Shown: positions 1-11,611 of the stretch, one piece after another
How positions within the stretch are numbered: position 1 is the first letter of the stretch
How the letters are laid out: each line of letters begins with the position of its first letter
Source of the DNA: Pseudomonadota bacterium
GTDB taxonomy: Bacteria > Pseudomonadota > Gammaproteobacteria > Thiotrichales > Thiotrichaceae
Assembly: GCA_002747435.1 (NCBI GenBank)
Contig: PDPH01000049.1
Location: forward strand, 1 to 64,000
DNA: 64,000 nucleotides
Reading direction: 5' to 3'
Notes under the pieces: model-generated
What the model saw: the letters and a program-made list of their open reading frames with translations, nothing else
Told to the model about the DNA's origin: nothing
The model's database searches: none
Position numbers and translations under genes: made by a program

Positions 1-52
1 CAAACAGCGCCTGGATTTCTTCCAGCGCCCAGTCATGACGTAACTCAGTCAC
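1..52 (-). CDS. bioB: biotin synthase BioB, N-terminal fragment (runs off window start)
   Basis: Only the first 17 codons lie in the window. Read on the minus strand from a GTG they give VTELRHDWALEEIQALF. This closely resembles the amino terminus of proteobacterial biotin synthase, the radical SAM enzyme that inserts sulfur into dethiobiotin; the family typically starts with a LRHDW..EE...LF segment. The GTG start is inferred because the only upstream ATG in range is in a frame that stops after seven codons. The CxxxCxxC motif lies outside the window, so the identification rests on this short stretch. Confidence 0.5.
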   Translation of the reverse strand, partial: MTELRHDWALEEIQALF

Positions 53-60
53 AGTGAACC

Positions 61-204
61 TCACTCATTAGTTTTAACATCTTCCCACTGCTCACGATTG
101 ACTTTAAGCATCTGCCATATCGACAGTGGCAACAATACCATCGCACACACCATCCATAAATGCACCCAGTAATTCACAAAAAAATCGCCTAAAGTTACAC
201 AGCT
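61..204 (-). pseudogene. C-terminal fragment of an unrecognised membrane protein
   Basis: A 47-codon open stretch ends just before the bioB start. It has no start codon of its own and is closed upstream by an in-frame TGA. The product has one strongly hydrophobic helix (NYWVHLWMVCAMVLLPLSIW) followed by a charged tail (KVNREQWEDVKTNE), which looks like a genuine carboxyl terminus of an integral membrane protein. An overlapping frame (ORF 104..292) contains QRGHPPAFTDAG, vaguely reminiscent of transposase N-termini. The stretch may therefore be a frameshifted or truncated relic. I do not recognise the family. Confidence 0.25.
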
Positions 205-305
205 TCATGACAACTCCAGCATCTGTAAAAGCAGGTGGATGACCCCGCTGGCTTAGAGGTTGGTATAATTGACTGAACCAATTATCTACCACCGAGTAGA
301 CCAGA

Positions 306-505
306 ATGATAAAGTCTTCTCAAGCCTCACCCGCAGCAAGCCTTTGGCAGGATTGCGGTCTGCTGTATGGTAATGGCTGATGGGAAACCTTGGCAGTACG
401 GCAAGGAAAAACATTATTGCTGGAAGCGCATTTAGCGCAACCACCGCGATTAGCTGGCTTTCCGCCACTGATCAAGCAATTACAACTATTAGCTAATAAA
501 GTAAC

Positions 506-509
<4 letters not shown>
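306..509 (+). pseudogene. pabC: decayed aminodeoxychorismate lyase (pabC) remnant
   Basis: From ATG 306 one frame reads ...WQDCGLLYGNG, an in-frame TGA at 378-380, then WETLAVRQGKTLLLEAHLA, and continues to a TGA (507-509) overlapping the mltG start codon. These segments match the beginning of PabC (4-amino-4-deoxychorismate lyase, PLP fold type IV), where a YGDG(L/V)(F/W)ET block and a xxHLxRL block occur early. PabC should be about 270 residues; here only about 67 codons remain. The middle is missing, while the 3' end still overlaps mltG as in an intact pabC-mltG operon. Folate synthesis would need another PabC elsewhere. Confidence 0.6.
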
Positions 510-3179
<2,670 letters not shown>

Positions 3180-3197
3180 TAATACAAACAAGGCTTT

Positions 3198-3533
3198 ATG
3201 GAACCCGTTCGATTATTATTGTCTTTAGCGGATAGAACCGCTCTCCACAACCACTACATGCCCATGATTAGAGGTGGTGGAATTTTTATACCTTGTGAAC
3301 AAGATCTCGATTTTGGCGACAAAGTTGTTTTAGAAGTTAATCTGCTCAGCGAAAAGCAAAAGGCTAAAGTACCTGGCTGTGTCGTATGGATTACACCGCC
3401 CAATACAGCACGGGGAGCTGCACGGGGAGTCGGCATTCAGATTCTGGGTGTTCACCAGCCGCGTATACAACAATATTTTGAAGGTTTACTCGGCGAAAGA
3501 CTCGTTCAACCGCCACCCAAACCGGCTTATTAA
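3198..3533 (+). CDS. pilZ: PilZ domain protein (type IV pilus-associated)
   Basis: A 111-residue single PilZ-domain protein. It matches the short PilZ paralogue encoded after holB in many gammaproteobacteria and required for type IV pilus biogenesis in Pseudomonas and Xanthomonas. Visible landmarks are the RGGGIFIPCEQDLDFGDKV segment and the strand GCVVWITPPNTARG...GVGIQ. The classical c-di-GMP-binding RxxxR motif is not evident at the N-terminus, as is known for this subtype. The last 17 codons lie in the first copy of a 54-bp tandem duplication that ends at the tctA stop codon. Confidence 0.88.
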   Translation: MEPVRLLLSLADRTALHNHYMPMIRGGGIFIPCEQDLDFGDKVVLEVNLLSEKQKAKVPGCVVWITPPNTARGAARGVGIQILGVHQPRIQQYFEGLLGERLVQPPPKPAY

Positions 3534-3590
3534 TAAGGTTTATTCGGCGAAAGACTTGTTCAACCGCCAAACCCAAACCGGCTTATTAAT
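3483..3590. repeat. 54-bp tandem duplication across the pilZ/tctA convergence
   Basis: Copy 1 (3483-3536) begins GGTTTACTCGGCGAAAGACT and encodes the PilZ carboxyl terminus. Copy 2 (3537-3590) begins GGTTTATTCGGCGAAAGACT and ends ACCGGCTTATTAATAT. The copies differ by a few substitutions and one inserted base. Copy 2 also supplies the stop codon and last Tyr codon of the convergent tctA gene. Confidence 0.85.
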
Positions 3591-5094
3591 ATTGTGCCAT
3601 CTGTTTTGCATTGCGTCGACTTAAAACCAGTGGAATGATGACGACCAAAACAGCCAGTATATATAAGATCAGGCTATTCATGGATTGCCACAGGATTGAC
3701 CAATCCCCCCCGGAAATGGACAAAGCACGGCGCAGATTATCTTCAAATAAATGCCCCAACACCACACCTAGAATAACGGGCGCTAAGGAAAAGCCCAGCT
3801 TGCGTAATAGCCAACCCAGCAGACCCAAACCAATAATCATATATAAATCAAATGGATTACCTACAACCGAATACACACCAATGAAAGCTAATACTGCAAT
3901 CATAGGGCTTAGGTATTGCTGTGGAATCGTTAGTAGGCGTGCAAATAAACCCACCAAAGGTAGATTGATGACCAGTAGTGCCACATTACCAATATACATA
4001 GAAGCAATCAGACCCCATGCTATCTCTGGGCGCTGCTGAAACATGACCGGACCAGGTGTGATATTAAACAGCAATAATGCACCTAATAAGATAGCCGTCG
4101 TACCAGAGCCAGGAATACCCAAAGTCAACATGGGAATCATAGCACCACCTGCCGAGGCATTATTGGCTGCTTCTGGTGCGGCTAGGCCACGAATGTCACC
4201 TGTGCCAAAACTTTTGCCAGACTCTCCTGCTAGGCGCTTTTCCGTGCCATAAGTGACGGCTGAGGCGACAGATGCACCCGTGCCGGGCAAAACACCGATT
4301 AAAAAGCCTATGAGCGAGGCGCGTAATATAAGCCAACGTACTGCGATTAAATCTTTCCAACTGACAAAACTTTTGCCTATATCCAATAGCTTAAGCTTGC
4401 CTACCGCTTGGGCTTCGACTAGGTGCAGTAGCTCCGCCATGCCAAATAAACCAATAACAATAACCAAAAAATCAATGCCCGCCATGAGGTCAGGGCTGGC
4501 GAAGGTAAAGCGCACTACGCCGGTATTTGCATCAATGCCAATAGAAGCAATCATTAGGCCTAATACAGCACCCAATAAGGTTTTAATCGCATTTTTACCG
4601 ACTAGCGCCGCCAGCGAAGTAAATGCAAATACCATTAAAGCCACATAATCCGCAGGACTGAATTTGACGGCAAAGCTGGCCAGTAATGGAGCAAACAGCG
4701 TCATTAAAATAACAGCAATCGTGCCACCAACAAAGGAGGCAATAGCAGACAGAGACAAGGCGCGTCCGGCTTCCCCACGTTTGGCCATTGGGTTGCCATC
4801 CAAGGTGGACATGACCGCGCCAGCATCGCCGGGCACATTAAGCAGAATGGATGAAATCCGTCCACCGTATTCCGCGCCGTAATAAATTCCAGCCAATAAA
4901 ATCAATGCAGATTCGGGAGGTAAACCCAAGCTATAAGCAATGGGCAATAAAATGGCAACACCATTAATGGGCCCTATACCGGGTAATGCACCAATCAAAG
5001 TACCTAAAAAACACCCCCCCAAAACCAATGCTAGATTGATCGGATCCAATGCGACAGCAAAGCCCTGCCCCAGTCCCTGTAAAATAGCATCCAT
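3586..5094 (-). CDS. tctA: tripartite tricarboxylate transporter, large membrane subunit TctA
   Basis: A 502-residue polytopic membrane protein of the TctA family, the translocation subunit of TTT carboxylate transporters. The N-terminal repeat signature GALPGIGPINGVAILLPIAY (about 36-55) and its partner GVLPGTGASVASAVTYG (about 271-287) are the family's twin motifs. About 12 hydrophobic segments are visible. It is the last gene of a tctC-tctB-tctA operon with a 12-bp gap from tctB. Its substrate cannot be deduced: the family imports citrate, tricarballylate, aromatic acids and others. The binding protein of the operon is frameshifted. Confidence 0.93.
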   Translation of the reverse strand: MDAILQGLGQGFAVALDPINLALVLGGCFLGTLIGALPGIGPINGVAILLPIAYSLGLPPESALILLAGIYYGAEYGGRISSILLNVPGDAGAVMSTLDGNPMAKRGEAGRALSLSAIASFVGGTIAVILMTLFAPLLASFAVKFSPADYVALMVFAFTSLAALVGKNAIKTLLGAVLGLMIASIGIDANTGVVRFTFASPDLMAGIDFLVIVIGLFGMAELLHLVEAQAVGKLKLLDIGKSFVSWKDLIAVRWLILRASLIGFLIGVLPGTGASVASAVTYGTEKRLAGESGKSFGTGDIRGLAAPEAANNASAGGAMIPMLTLGIPGSGTTAILLGALLLFNITPGPVMFQQRPEIAWGLIASMYIGNVALLVINLPLVGLFARLLTIPQQYLSPMIAVLAFIGVYSVVGNPFDLYMIIGLGLLGWLLRKLGFSLAPVILGVVLGHLFEDNLRRALSISGGDWSILWQSMNSLILYILAVLVVIIPLVLSRRNAKQMAQY

Positions 5095-5106
5095 GATGAG
5101 ACTCCT

Positions 5107-5556
5107 TTAAAACAGGTAAAATAGGGACGACAGTAAGCCATCGGGTAAATTTAAAGACAGTAATCTATCGCCAATTCCATAGCCAATCATGCCGGTAACT
5201 AAGCCGAATAATACGGCCTTCCACCAGACTGCACCCAATAACAGCGCCGCTAATGTGCAAAAAATAGCAGTGGATAAAATAAAGCCGATGGGCTGAAATA
5301 AAGCGGCATAAATAATCAGCAGTAGGATCATGGCAGCCACTTTGAAAAGGCTCAGCTTATTGAGGTCAAACCTATCAGCATCTGGGCGCACCAGAATATA
5401 AAGACTACATAAGGCTGCAACAATAGCAAGAATTTGTGGCCAAGTTTCCGGGCCAAGAGGATCATACTGGAAAGGTGCTTTAATACGGGTAAAGGCAATC
5501 CAGCCGTATACAAGCACAACCAGCAGGGCGATACCGGCAAATACCCTGTCTGCCAT
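5107..5556 (-). CDS. tctB: tripartite tricarboxylate transporter, small membrane subunit TctB
   Basis: A 149-residue protein with four hydrophobic helices (residues about 5-23, 38-56, 70-90 and 100-130), the size and topology of TctB. This is the small, poorly conserved subunit that partners TctA. It sits between tctC and tctA as expected. The FQYDPLGPETWPQILAI segment between helices 1 and 2 is typical of the family. Confidence 0.85.
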   Translation of the reverse strand: MADRVFAGIALLVVLVYGWIAFTRIKAPFQYDPLGPETWPQILAIVAALCSLYILVRPDADRFDLNKLSLFKVAAMILLLIIYAALFQPIGFILSTAIFCTLAALLLGAVWWKAVLFGLVTGMIGYGIGDRLLSLNLPDGLLSSLFYLF

Positions 5557-5654
5557 GAGTGTTCTCCTGATGAGTTTGGTGAGAGCTGTCTTATTGCCCG
5601 ACTTGACTGAGGCCAGTGAAGTCGAGCGCTATGAGGGGATGGACTCAAGCAAAC

Positions 5655-6646
5655 TTAGTCTGTTTGGATCAGTCCCATGTCAGTGGCTATGTCACGCAAA
5701 CGGGCTACACGCTCTTTAATGGATTTATCCATCTCCTCACCCGACATAGCGAGCGGGAACAAGCCTTTGTCCTTTTGTATGATTTTGAAAGCTTCGGTTT
5801 CATAGGTTCTATTGAATAGATCAACCCAAGCATTATAAGCCTCATCCGAGACGGCTTTGCCCATGTAATAACCGCGCAAGATCGGCCATTCAACATCATA
5901 ACCTTGTTCTTTGGCTGTAGGCACTTTGTCAAAAGGCTCCGGCAGACGTTCTGCCGCCATAACCGCCAAAATACGCATCGTGCCTGCTTCAAGGTGGGCA
6001 GTCATTTCAGCAACATCGCCTGTATAGACACTAATATTGTCGCCTAACAAGGCTGCAATGGATTCACCACCGCCATCAAAAGCGACATAGCGCATATTGC
6101 GTGGATCAATATCCCTAGTTTTCATTAACAAGGCTGCTTTCATCCAGTCTTGCGAGCCTATCGAGCCACCCGCTCCGACTACTACGGATTGCGGGTCTTT
6201 TTCCAAAGCCTGCATGACATCATCTAGGCTTTGATAAGGGCTATCCGCTTTTACAATAACGGCACCATAGTCAGTACCCGCTGTTGCTAGGAAACGAGCA
6301 TCATTTTCTGTCCACTGGCCGTATTTGCCCGTAGCAATATTGAGCAAAGAACCCGAAAGGCAACAATAGCATTCGGATCATCGGTGCGTGTTGTATTAAA
6401 TAAGTTATAGGCTACAGCACCAATGCCACCAGGCATAAAGGACACCTGCATGGGCTTTTCCATAATGCCACTTTCGGTCATGGCGGTTTGGACAATACGA
6501 CAGGTCAGGTCAAAGCCACCCCCCGGTTTGGCCGGTGCAATACATTCAGGTTTTTCCGGGTTAGCCGCATTAGCCACGTAGTTAAAAGCCGATAGGGTAA
6601 ACAATGCAGCAGCGGCCAAGCCAGCCGCGAGCCAGTTTATCTTCAT
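5655..6646 (-). pseudogene. tctC: tctC solute-binding protein gene with a 1-nt frameshift
   Basis: Two ORF-track entries (6287..6706 and 5655..6347) are halves of one TctC/BUG-type periplasmic binding protein. The first half starts at ATG 6646 behind a GGGAGAA ribosome-binding site, has a signal peptide ending AANAA-like (...VANAANPEKPECIAPAKPGGGFD), and reads to DDPNAIVAF. The second continues SGSLLNIATGKYGQW...GTDYGA, GAGGSIGSQDWMKAALL and YVAFDGGGE, all family motifs. Restoring one T in the coding-strand run at about 6356-6358 (TTT to TTTT) rejoins the frames as AIVAFSGSLLN. It is either a real inactivation or a homopolymer sequencing error; tctB and tctA are intact. Confidence 0.85.
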
Positions 6647-6845
6647 GAATTTTTTCTCCCATTGAGTTTTGTGGTGATCATTAGCGAAGCATAGCGCTGT
6701 AGACAAGGTAGTAGCAAGTTTGATCTGAGGCGAAGCGAGACGCTAGTCAAAGCTATGGAGCTTGGTTTTGCCAGCGGCTTAACGTATAGTCGATGGTTTG
6801 GTCAAATTGAACAGATAGAGAACAGATAAAGATTGGAGGAAAAGT

Positions 6846-8048
6846 ATGAGCCAATTTAAATTTGCCCCGATGCCGGATCAGGATGGTTTTTTTGGGACGT
6901 ATGGTGGGCAATGTGTTCCGCCAGAACTGAAAAAAATTATGGATGACATTAACGCTGCCTACGAACAGGTTCGTCAGCAGCCCGCGTTTATCCAAGAGCT
7001 GGATGGCTTGCTTCAGGATTATGTGGGTCGCCCCAGTCCCGTTTATCATGCCAAACGCCTCAGTGAAAAGCTGGGTGGCGCACAAATTTATCTAAAACGT
7101 GAAGACTTGAACCATACGGGTGCGCATAAAATCAACCACTGTCTGGGTGAAGCCTTACTCGCAAAGCACATGGGTAAAACCCGCGTCATTGCCGAAACCG
7201 GTGCCGGGCAACACGGTTTGGCTTTGTCAACGGCCTGTGCTTTACTCGGCCTCTCCTGTGAAATTCACATGGGGCAAGTGGATGTGGAAAAAGAGGCGCC
7301 CAACGTCACTAAAATGAAGATTCTGGGTTGTAAAATCGTTCCGGTCACGCAGGGAACGGCAACCCTGAAAGACGCAGTGGACAGTGCTTTTGCCGAATAC
7401 CTGAAAGATCCGCAAAATACCTTGTATGCGATTGGTTCGGTGGTAGGTCCGCACCCATTTCCCAAAATGGTGCGTGATTTCCAGATGGTCATTGGGCGTG
7501 AAGCCCGCCAACAATTCCTAGATCGCTGTGGCAAATTACCGGATTATATCACTGCCTGCGTTGGTGGCGGTTCAAATGCGATCGGGCTGTTTAGTGCTTT
7601 TCTGGAGGATGAAGCGGTTAAAATGGTGGGTGTGGAACCGGCGGGCAAGGGTTTGGATACAGCGGAACATGCTGCAACCTTATCCAGAGGAACGCCAGGC
7701 GAAATTCACGGCATGAAATGTTATGTCTTGGCGGATGAGGCAGGCGAACCACTGCCGGTTCATTCCATCGCCTCCGGTCTGGATTATCCAGGAATCGGTC
7801 CGCAGCATGCTTATCTGAAAGACCTTGGGCGGGTTGAATACACCGCCATGGACGATCAGGCCTGTCTGGAGGCTTTTATGCAACTGTCACGCACTGAAGG
7901 GATTATTCCCGCGCTGGAGAGCGCGCATGCGGTGGCCTGGGCAATGAAAACCGCGCCCACTTTGGATAAAAACCAATCTATTCTGGTCAATCTATCTGGA
8001 CGCGGAGATAAAGATGTGGATTATGTGGCGGCGCGTTTGAAACTTTAA
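6846..8048 (+). CDS. trpB: stand-alone tryptophan synthase beta chain-like protein
   Basis: PLP enzyme that condenses indole and serine to tryptophan. At 400 residues it has the full TrpB fold: [22 protein letters not shown] (the Lys before IN binds PLP), [36 protein letters not shown], and [15 protein letters not shown]. The text [14 protein letters not shown] and [13 protein letters not shown] differs from the classical trpBA-operon form (HKINNxLGQ, MGAxDxxRQ). No trpA or other trp gene is in the window. It may recycle indole or be a second TrpB. The reading frame looks more GC-rich than its neighbours. A GGAGG site lies 7 bp before the ATG. Confidence 0.88.
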   Translation: MSQFKFAPMPDQDGFFGTYGGQCVPPELKKIMDDINAAYEQVRQQPAFIQELDGLLQDYVGRPSPVYHAKRLSEKLGGAQIYLKREDLNHTGAHKINHCLGEALLAKHMGKTRVIAETGAGQHGLALSTACALLGLSCEIHMGQVDVEKEAPNVTKMKILGCKIVPVTQGTATLKDAVDSAFAEYLKDPQNTLYAIGSVVGPHPFPKMVRDFQMVIGREARQQFLDRCGKLPDYITACVGGGSNAIGLFSAFLEDEAVKMVGVEPAGKGLDTAEHAATLSRGTPGEIHGMKCYVLADEAGEPLPVHSIASGLDYPGIGPQHAYLKDLGRVEYTAMDDQACLEAFMQLSRTEGIIPALESAHAVAWAMKTAPTLDKNQSILVNLSGRGDKDVDYVAARLKL

Positions 8049-8491
8049 TCTGACTTTTGGTCTTTTGATCCCATGTTCTCAGGCGGTAAACCTTCTTCCG
8101 AGTTGGAAAAGCGGTTTTCACTGAAACGCAATATCAAGGTGGCAATCGACAGTAACAAGATTGCCCCGACAATGGTTATCATCTGCATATTGTCCATGTG
8201 CTTCAGGTCGATCGCTAAGTAGCGTGTCAGGGCGGTCATGGATATAAATAATAGGAAAATAACCGGCAAGCGGTGGGTGCGGAAAAAGATGCCGACCATC
8301 GCGCCCAGTTCCAGGTAAATGAACAACAGTAAAATATCTGTCAGATTGGCATGGTGTTTTTCCATAATGCGCAAGTATTCAAAAAGAGCAGACCAGACAA
8401 TGGTCCCTCCAATCACGAACAGTCCCAATAAATGAAAAATCTCAACCGCAGTATTGCCTGCCTTTTCAATCCAGTACCTATAACATTGCAT
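8045..8491 (-). CDS. psiE: PsiE-family membrane protein
   Basis: A 148-residue protein with four predicted membrane helices (about 17-37, 52-72, 76-96 and 104-124). It matches the phosphate-starvation-inducible PsiE family, with an early aromatic helix, the [19 protein letters not shown] loop-helix and [12 protein letters not shown]. The molecular function of PsiE is unknown. The gene is convergent with trpB and the two stop codons share the tetranucleotide TTAA (8045-8048). The upstream region holds a 10-bp inverted repeat shared with moeA. Confidence 0.8.
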   Translation of the reverse strand: MQCYRYWIEKAGNTAVEIFHLLGLFVIGGTIVWSALFEYLRIMEKHHANLTDILLLFIYLELGAMVGIFFRTHRLPVIFLLFISMTALTRYLAIDLKHMDNMQMITIVGAILLLSIATLILRFSENRFSNSEEGLPPENMGSKDQKSD

Positions 8492-8512
8492 GATCTCTGC
8501 CTCTGAACCTGC

Positions 8513-8540
8513 TTATAATACTCGAACTTAAGTATTATAA
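8513..8540. repeat. perfect 10-bp inverted repeat between divergent psiE and moeA
   Basis: TTATAATACT, an 8-nt spacer, then AGTATTATAA. Each arm contains TATAAT on one strand, so the element could hold the -10 boxes of divergent promoters or act as an operator. No convincing -35 element was found at standard spacing on either strand, so the function is open. Confidence 0.6.
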
Positions 8541-8653
8541 CTGATTAAATCACTGCACACTTTTGTTTTCGGCATTAAGCAGTCGCTCGACGAGCATTTG
8601 CAGTCAAGTCGCTTGCAAACTGTGCATGGCAAGCCATTGTCAGGAGAGGCGGA

Positions 8654-9943
8654 ATGACCAAGCAATTTTCAAATCATAGCAACACTGATATTCGAACAGC
8701 ACCCAGTTGTGCAGATGACTCCGACCCGGAAAGCTTGTCGCTAGATCAGGCAAAAGCTCGTATATTGGCTTCTGTATCTGGCATAACACAGTCGATTAAG
8801 CGTCCTTTGCGTGATGCTTTGGGCAAAATATTAGCTGTCGATATTATCTCTCCCATCGATGTGCCGAATCATAAAAACGCTGCAATGGATGGTTATGCCC
8901 TTGCAGGTGAGGATTTACCCACGCAACAAACTCGTGAGTATCGCATTATTGGTAAGGCTTTAGCGGGTATGCCATTTAAGGGGTGCTGTAAACGCGGCGA
9001 GTGTGTTCGCATTATGACGGGAGCAACACTGCCGGACGGTTGTGACACGGTCGTCATGCAGGAACATGTTGAGCTTTTGCCTGATGCTGGTGTGCGTTTA
9101 GGAAGAGGTCATCAGCTAGGGCAAAATGTACGTCATCCGGGCGAGGATATTCGCCAAGGCACGACGGTTTTGGCGGCGGGTCGACGCTTGAATCCAGCCG
9201 ATTTAGGCGTATTAGCTTCTTTAGGAATTAATGAAATATGGGTTAAGCGTCCCTTGCGGGTAGCTTTTTGTTCTACCGGCGACGAGTTGCGTTCTTTAGG
9301 GGAAACATTAGGCGCGGGTGAGGTGTATGACAGCAACCGTTATACGCTGTATGGCATGTTGCAGCCATTAGGTGTGGAATTACTGGATTTTGGCGTCGTG
9401 GCGGATGAGCCTGCCTTGCTGGAAACTACCTTGCAACAAGCGGCTGAAGTGGCGGATGTAGTCATTACTTCTGGTGGTGTGTCTGTGGGGGAAGCTGATT
9501 ATATTAAGGCACTTTTGAATCACTTAGGAAAGGTCAATTTCTGGAAAGTGGCCATAAAACCCGGTCGTCCATTAGCTTTTGGACAATTAGGCAAGGCACA
9601 ATTTTTTGGTTTACCCGGTAATCCGGTTGCCGTCATGGTTACTTTTTTACAGTTAGTTCAACCTGCCTTGCAAAAAATGGCCGGAGAAACAGGCACATCA
9701 CATCAAGCTTTGTTAATAGAGGCTATTTGTTTAAGTCGGCTGAAAAAACGTCCGGGACGTACTGAGTTTCAGCGCGGTATTGTAAGGCAAGAGGAGGGTC
9801 ATTGGGTCGTGGAAAAAACAGGCCATCAAGGCTCGGGTATTTTAAGCTCTATGAGCCGCTCCAATGGCTTGATTATTCTACCTGAAGCCGCTGAGACAAT
9901 AGAACCTGGCGACCGAGTGCAAGTACAAGTGCTTAACTGGTGA
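8654..9943 (+). CDS. moeA: molybdopterin molybdenumtransferase MoeA
   Basis: Inserts molybdate into adenylylated molybdopterin, the last common step of molybdenum cofactor synthesis. Length 429 is typical once a non-conserved N-terminal extension of about 25 residues is allowed. Motifs include NHKNAAMDGYAL (about 74-85), MTGATLPDGCDTVVMQE, FCSTGDEL, TSGGVSVGEADY (about 274-285), KPGRPLAFG and GLPGNPVAVMVTF. A strong AGGAG site precedes the ATG. It is followed 10 bp later by the moeB homologue, so the two are probably cotranscribed. Confidence 0.95.
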   Translation: MTKQFSNHSNTDIRTAPSCADDSDPESLSLDQAKARILASVSGITQSIKRPLRDALGKILAVDIISPIDVPNHKNAAMDGYALAGEDLPTQQTREYRIIGKALAGMPFKGCCKRGECVRIMTGATLPDGCDTVVMQEHVELLPDAGVRLGRGHQLGQNVRHPGEDIRQGTTVLAAGRRLNPADLGVLASLGINEIWVKRPLRVAFCSTGDELRSLGETLGAGEVYDSNRYTLYGMLQPLGVELLDFGVVADEPALLETTLQQAAEVADVVITSGGVSVGEADYIKALLNHLGKVNFWKVAIKPGRPLAFGQLGKAQFFGLPGNPVAVMVTFLQLVQPALQKMAGETGTSHQALLIEAICLSRLKKRPGRTEFQRGIVRQEEGHWVVEKTGHQGSGILSSMSRSNGLIILPEAAETIEPGDRVQVQVLNW

Positions 9944-9953
9944 GGTCAGAGCC

Positions 9954-10712
9954 ATGTTAACATTAAGCGACGAACAGCTATTGCGTTATAGCCGCCAGAT
10001 TATGTTGCCGCAACTGGATGTCACGGCTCAAGCACGCTTGCTGGAGTCTCGTGCCTTGATTATTGGACTAGGCGGCTTAGGTTCGCCGGTCGCACTCTAT
10101 TTAGCCGCTGCTGGTGTAGGACATTTGGTATTAGCTGATGGCGATCAAGTCGATTGCAGTAATTTACAAAGGCAAATTATTCATAGCACAGCGCATTTAG
10201 GTGTGGCTAAAGTCAAGTCAGCCGCTGAGCGTTTAAGCGCTTTAAACCCGGAAGTGCAGTTATCTTTAGTAGAAACGATGTTGACAGAAGACAGCCTGCA
10301 TGAGCAAGTGACTCAAGTCGATGTGGTGGTAGACTGTACGGATCAATGGCAAACCCGTCTTATGATTAACCGTGCTTGTGTTGCTTTGCAAAAACCCTTG
10401 GTGTCTGCCGCCGCGATTCGCTGGGAGGGGCAAATCAGTGTGTTTGATAGTCGTCAGCCAGATAGCCCTTGTTATGCCTGTTTTTATGGCAATGTCAGCA
10501 GTATTCCACAAACCTGTAGTGAAAATGGTGTCATAGGCCCCCTATTAGGAGTCATGGGCAGCATGCAGGCTTTGGAGACCTTAAAACTATTAACGGGTGT
10601 AGGCAGTGATTTGATAGGGCGCGTCATGTTGTTTGATGCTTTGCATTTGGAGTGGACAAGCGTGCAATTAGCGAAGCGTGCTGATTGCAGCGTATGTAGT
10701 GGGCGCATTTAG
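9954..10712 (+). CDS. moeB: MoeB/ThiF-type sulfur-carrier adenylyltransferase
   Basis: E1-like enzyme that adenylylates the C-terminus of a small sulfur carrier (MoaD or ThiS). The 252 residues show the Rossmann ATP site LIIGLGGLGSPVALYLAAAGVG (about 35-56), DGDQVDCSNLQRQIIH, the DCTDQWQTRLMIN segment and zinc-binding CxxC pairs (CYAC and CSVC near the end). Position after moeA supports MoeB over ThiF, although the two cannot be separated on sequence alone. The gene is convergent with the PaaY-like gene; stops are 2 bp apart. Confidence 0.88.
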   Translation: MLTLSDEQLLRYSRQIMLPQLDVTAQARLLESRALIIGLGGLGSPVALYLAAAGVGHLVLADGDQVDCSNLQRQIIHSTAHLGVAKVKSAAERLSALNPEVQLSLVETMLTEDSLHEQVTQVDVVVDCTDQWQTRLMINRACVALQKPLVSAAAIRWEGQISVFDSRQPDSPCYACFYGNVSSIPQTCSENGVIGPLLGVMGSMQALETLKLLTGVGSDLIGRVMLFDALHLEWTSVQLAKRADCSVCSGRI

Positions 10713-10714
10713 CC

Positions 10715-11323
10715 CTATTTCTCTTGTTGCTTGAGTTGATACAAAGGAACCAAATCCTCTATTTTAATACGTTGGCGATTCTCTTCAACGGCGGTAAGCG
10801 GCAATGTTTCTACCATGCTGGCCGCACTGCGTTTAGCCAATTGTTGATAAGCGTAAGTGCCAGATGCTTTCCAAGTTATTTCTTCCTCTTTTAATTCGCG
10901 CAAAATACGCGCTGGTGTACCCGCAGCCAAGTGCCTTGCAGGTATGTCCATATTGGCCTTGACAAAACTCATGGCGGCAATAATGCAAGCTTCGCCAATC
11001 CGTGCATTGTCCATAATGACGCTATTCATACCAACAAGTGCATTGCGCCCAATGTGACAGCCATGCAAGATCGCACCGTGTCCAATATGGCCGTCTTCTT
11101 CTACTATGGTGTCTGTTCCGGGGAATCCGTGTATGACACAGGTATCTTGCAAATTAGCTCCCCTGTGCAGAATCAGTCGCCCAAAATCCCCACGCATCAC
11201 CGCGCTTGGCCCTACATAACAGTCTGATTCTATGATGACATCACCAATTAAAACGGCGCTAGGGTGTACATAAGCATCAGGATGTACAACAGGACGAATA
11301 TTATCAATGGCGTAGCAAGGCAT
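10715..11323 (-). CDS. paaY: PaaY-like hexapeptide-repeat protein (gamma-carbonic anhydrase superfamily)
   Basis: A left-handed beta-helix protein of about 202 residues. It resembles PaaY, a thioesterase that hydrolyses misfolded CoA thioesters in phenylacetate catabolism, and CaiE. Repeats are visible from [30 protein letters not shown] through [33 protein letters not shown]. The zinc-type His residues lie in IHGFPG...[11 protein letters not shown]. The start was placed at ATG 11323 because a GGAGGAG site lies 7 bp upstream; the track's longer ORF begins before that site. No phenylacetate genes are nearby, so a metal-dependent hydrolase or carbonic-anhydrase role is equally possible. Confidence 0.8.
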   Translation of the reverse strand: MPCYAIDNIRPVVHPDAYVHPSAVLIGDVIIESDCYVGPSAVMRGDFGRLILHRGANLQDTCVIHGFPGTDTIVEEDGHIGHGAILHGCHIGRNALVGMNSVIMDNARIGEACIIAAMSFVKANMDIPARHLAAGTPARILRELKEEEITWKASGTYAYQQLAKRSAASMVETLPLTAVEENRQRIKIEDLVPLYQLKQQEK

Positions 11324-11405
11324 AGTGATCTCCTCCGGGGTGAGCCTTCTCATTACGATACAAACTTACAGCTTGTATACAGTTTGTAAAGTATTTTTTT
11401 AGCTT

Positions 11406-11594
11406 TTAAAGAAGTCCTGCACTAGCATAATCGGCGGAGCCGAAATCGGCTCCTGCCTTATCAACGAGTTTGCGTAATTGGCGTTTGCCTTCTTGCCGTT
11501 TAGCAGACTGGCTTTTTTCATGCACACCGCCCTTGCGCAGGATGGGTGCGGTTACGATTGGATTAATGCGGGCACGCCGCGTTTTCTTTGCCAT
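11406..11594 (-). CDS. small basic protein of unknown function
   Basis: A 62-residue protein starting MAKKTRRARINPIV, rich in Lys and Arg in its first 50 residues, with an APILRKGGVHEKS segment and a small-residue tail. The start at 11594 has a good AGGAG site 8 bp upstream; the track's longer version begins inside the rtcB remnant. No membrane segment is seen. It directly follows the 3' end of the truncated rtcB gene, so it was probably the second gene of an rtcB operon. The composition suggests RNA or ribosome binding, but that is inference only. Confidence 0.6.
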   Translation of the reverse strand: MAKKTRRARINPIVTAPILRKGGVHEKSQSAKRQEGKRQLRKLVDKAGADFGSADYASAGLL

Positions 11595-11611
11595 AAGCGC
11601 TTCTCCTAATA

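Noticed and set aside
104-292. 62-residue minus-strand ORF with QRGHPPAFTDAG
   Set aside because: Only a vague resemblance to transposase N-termini; too short and undecided to annotate beyond the note on the adjacent fragment.
3611-4882. Four plus-strand ORFs (3611..4039, 4043..4252, 4253..4648, 4664..4882)
   Set aside because: They are antisense shadows of tctA, whose product is a clear family match; the shadow proteins have low-complexity Pro/Ala/Thr composition.
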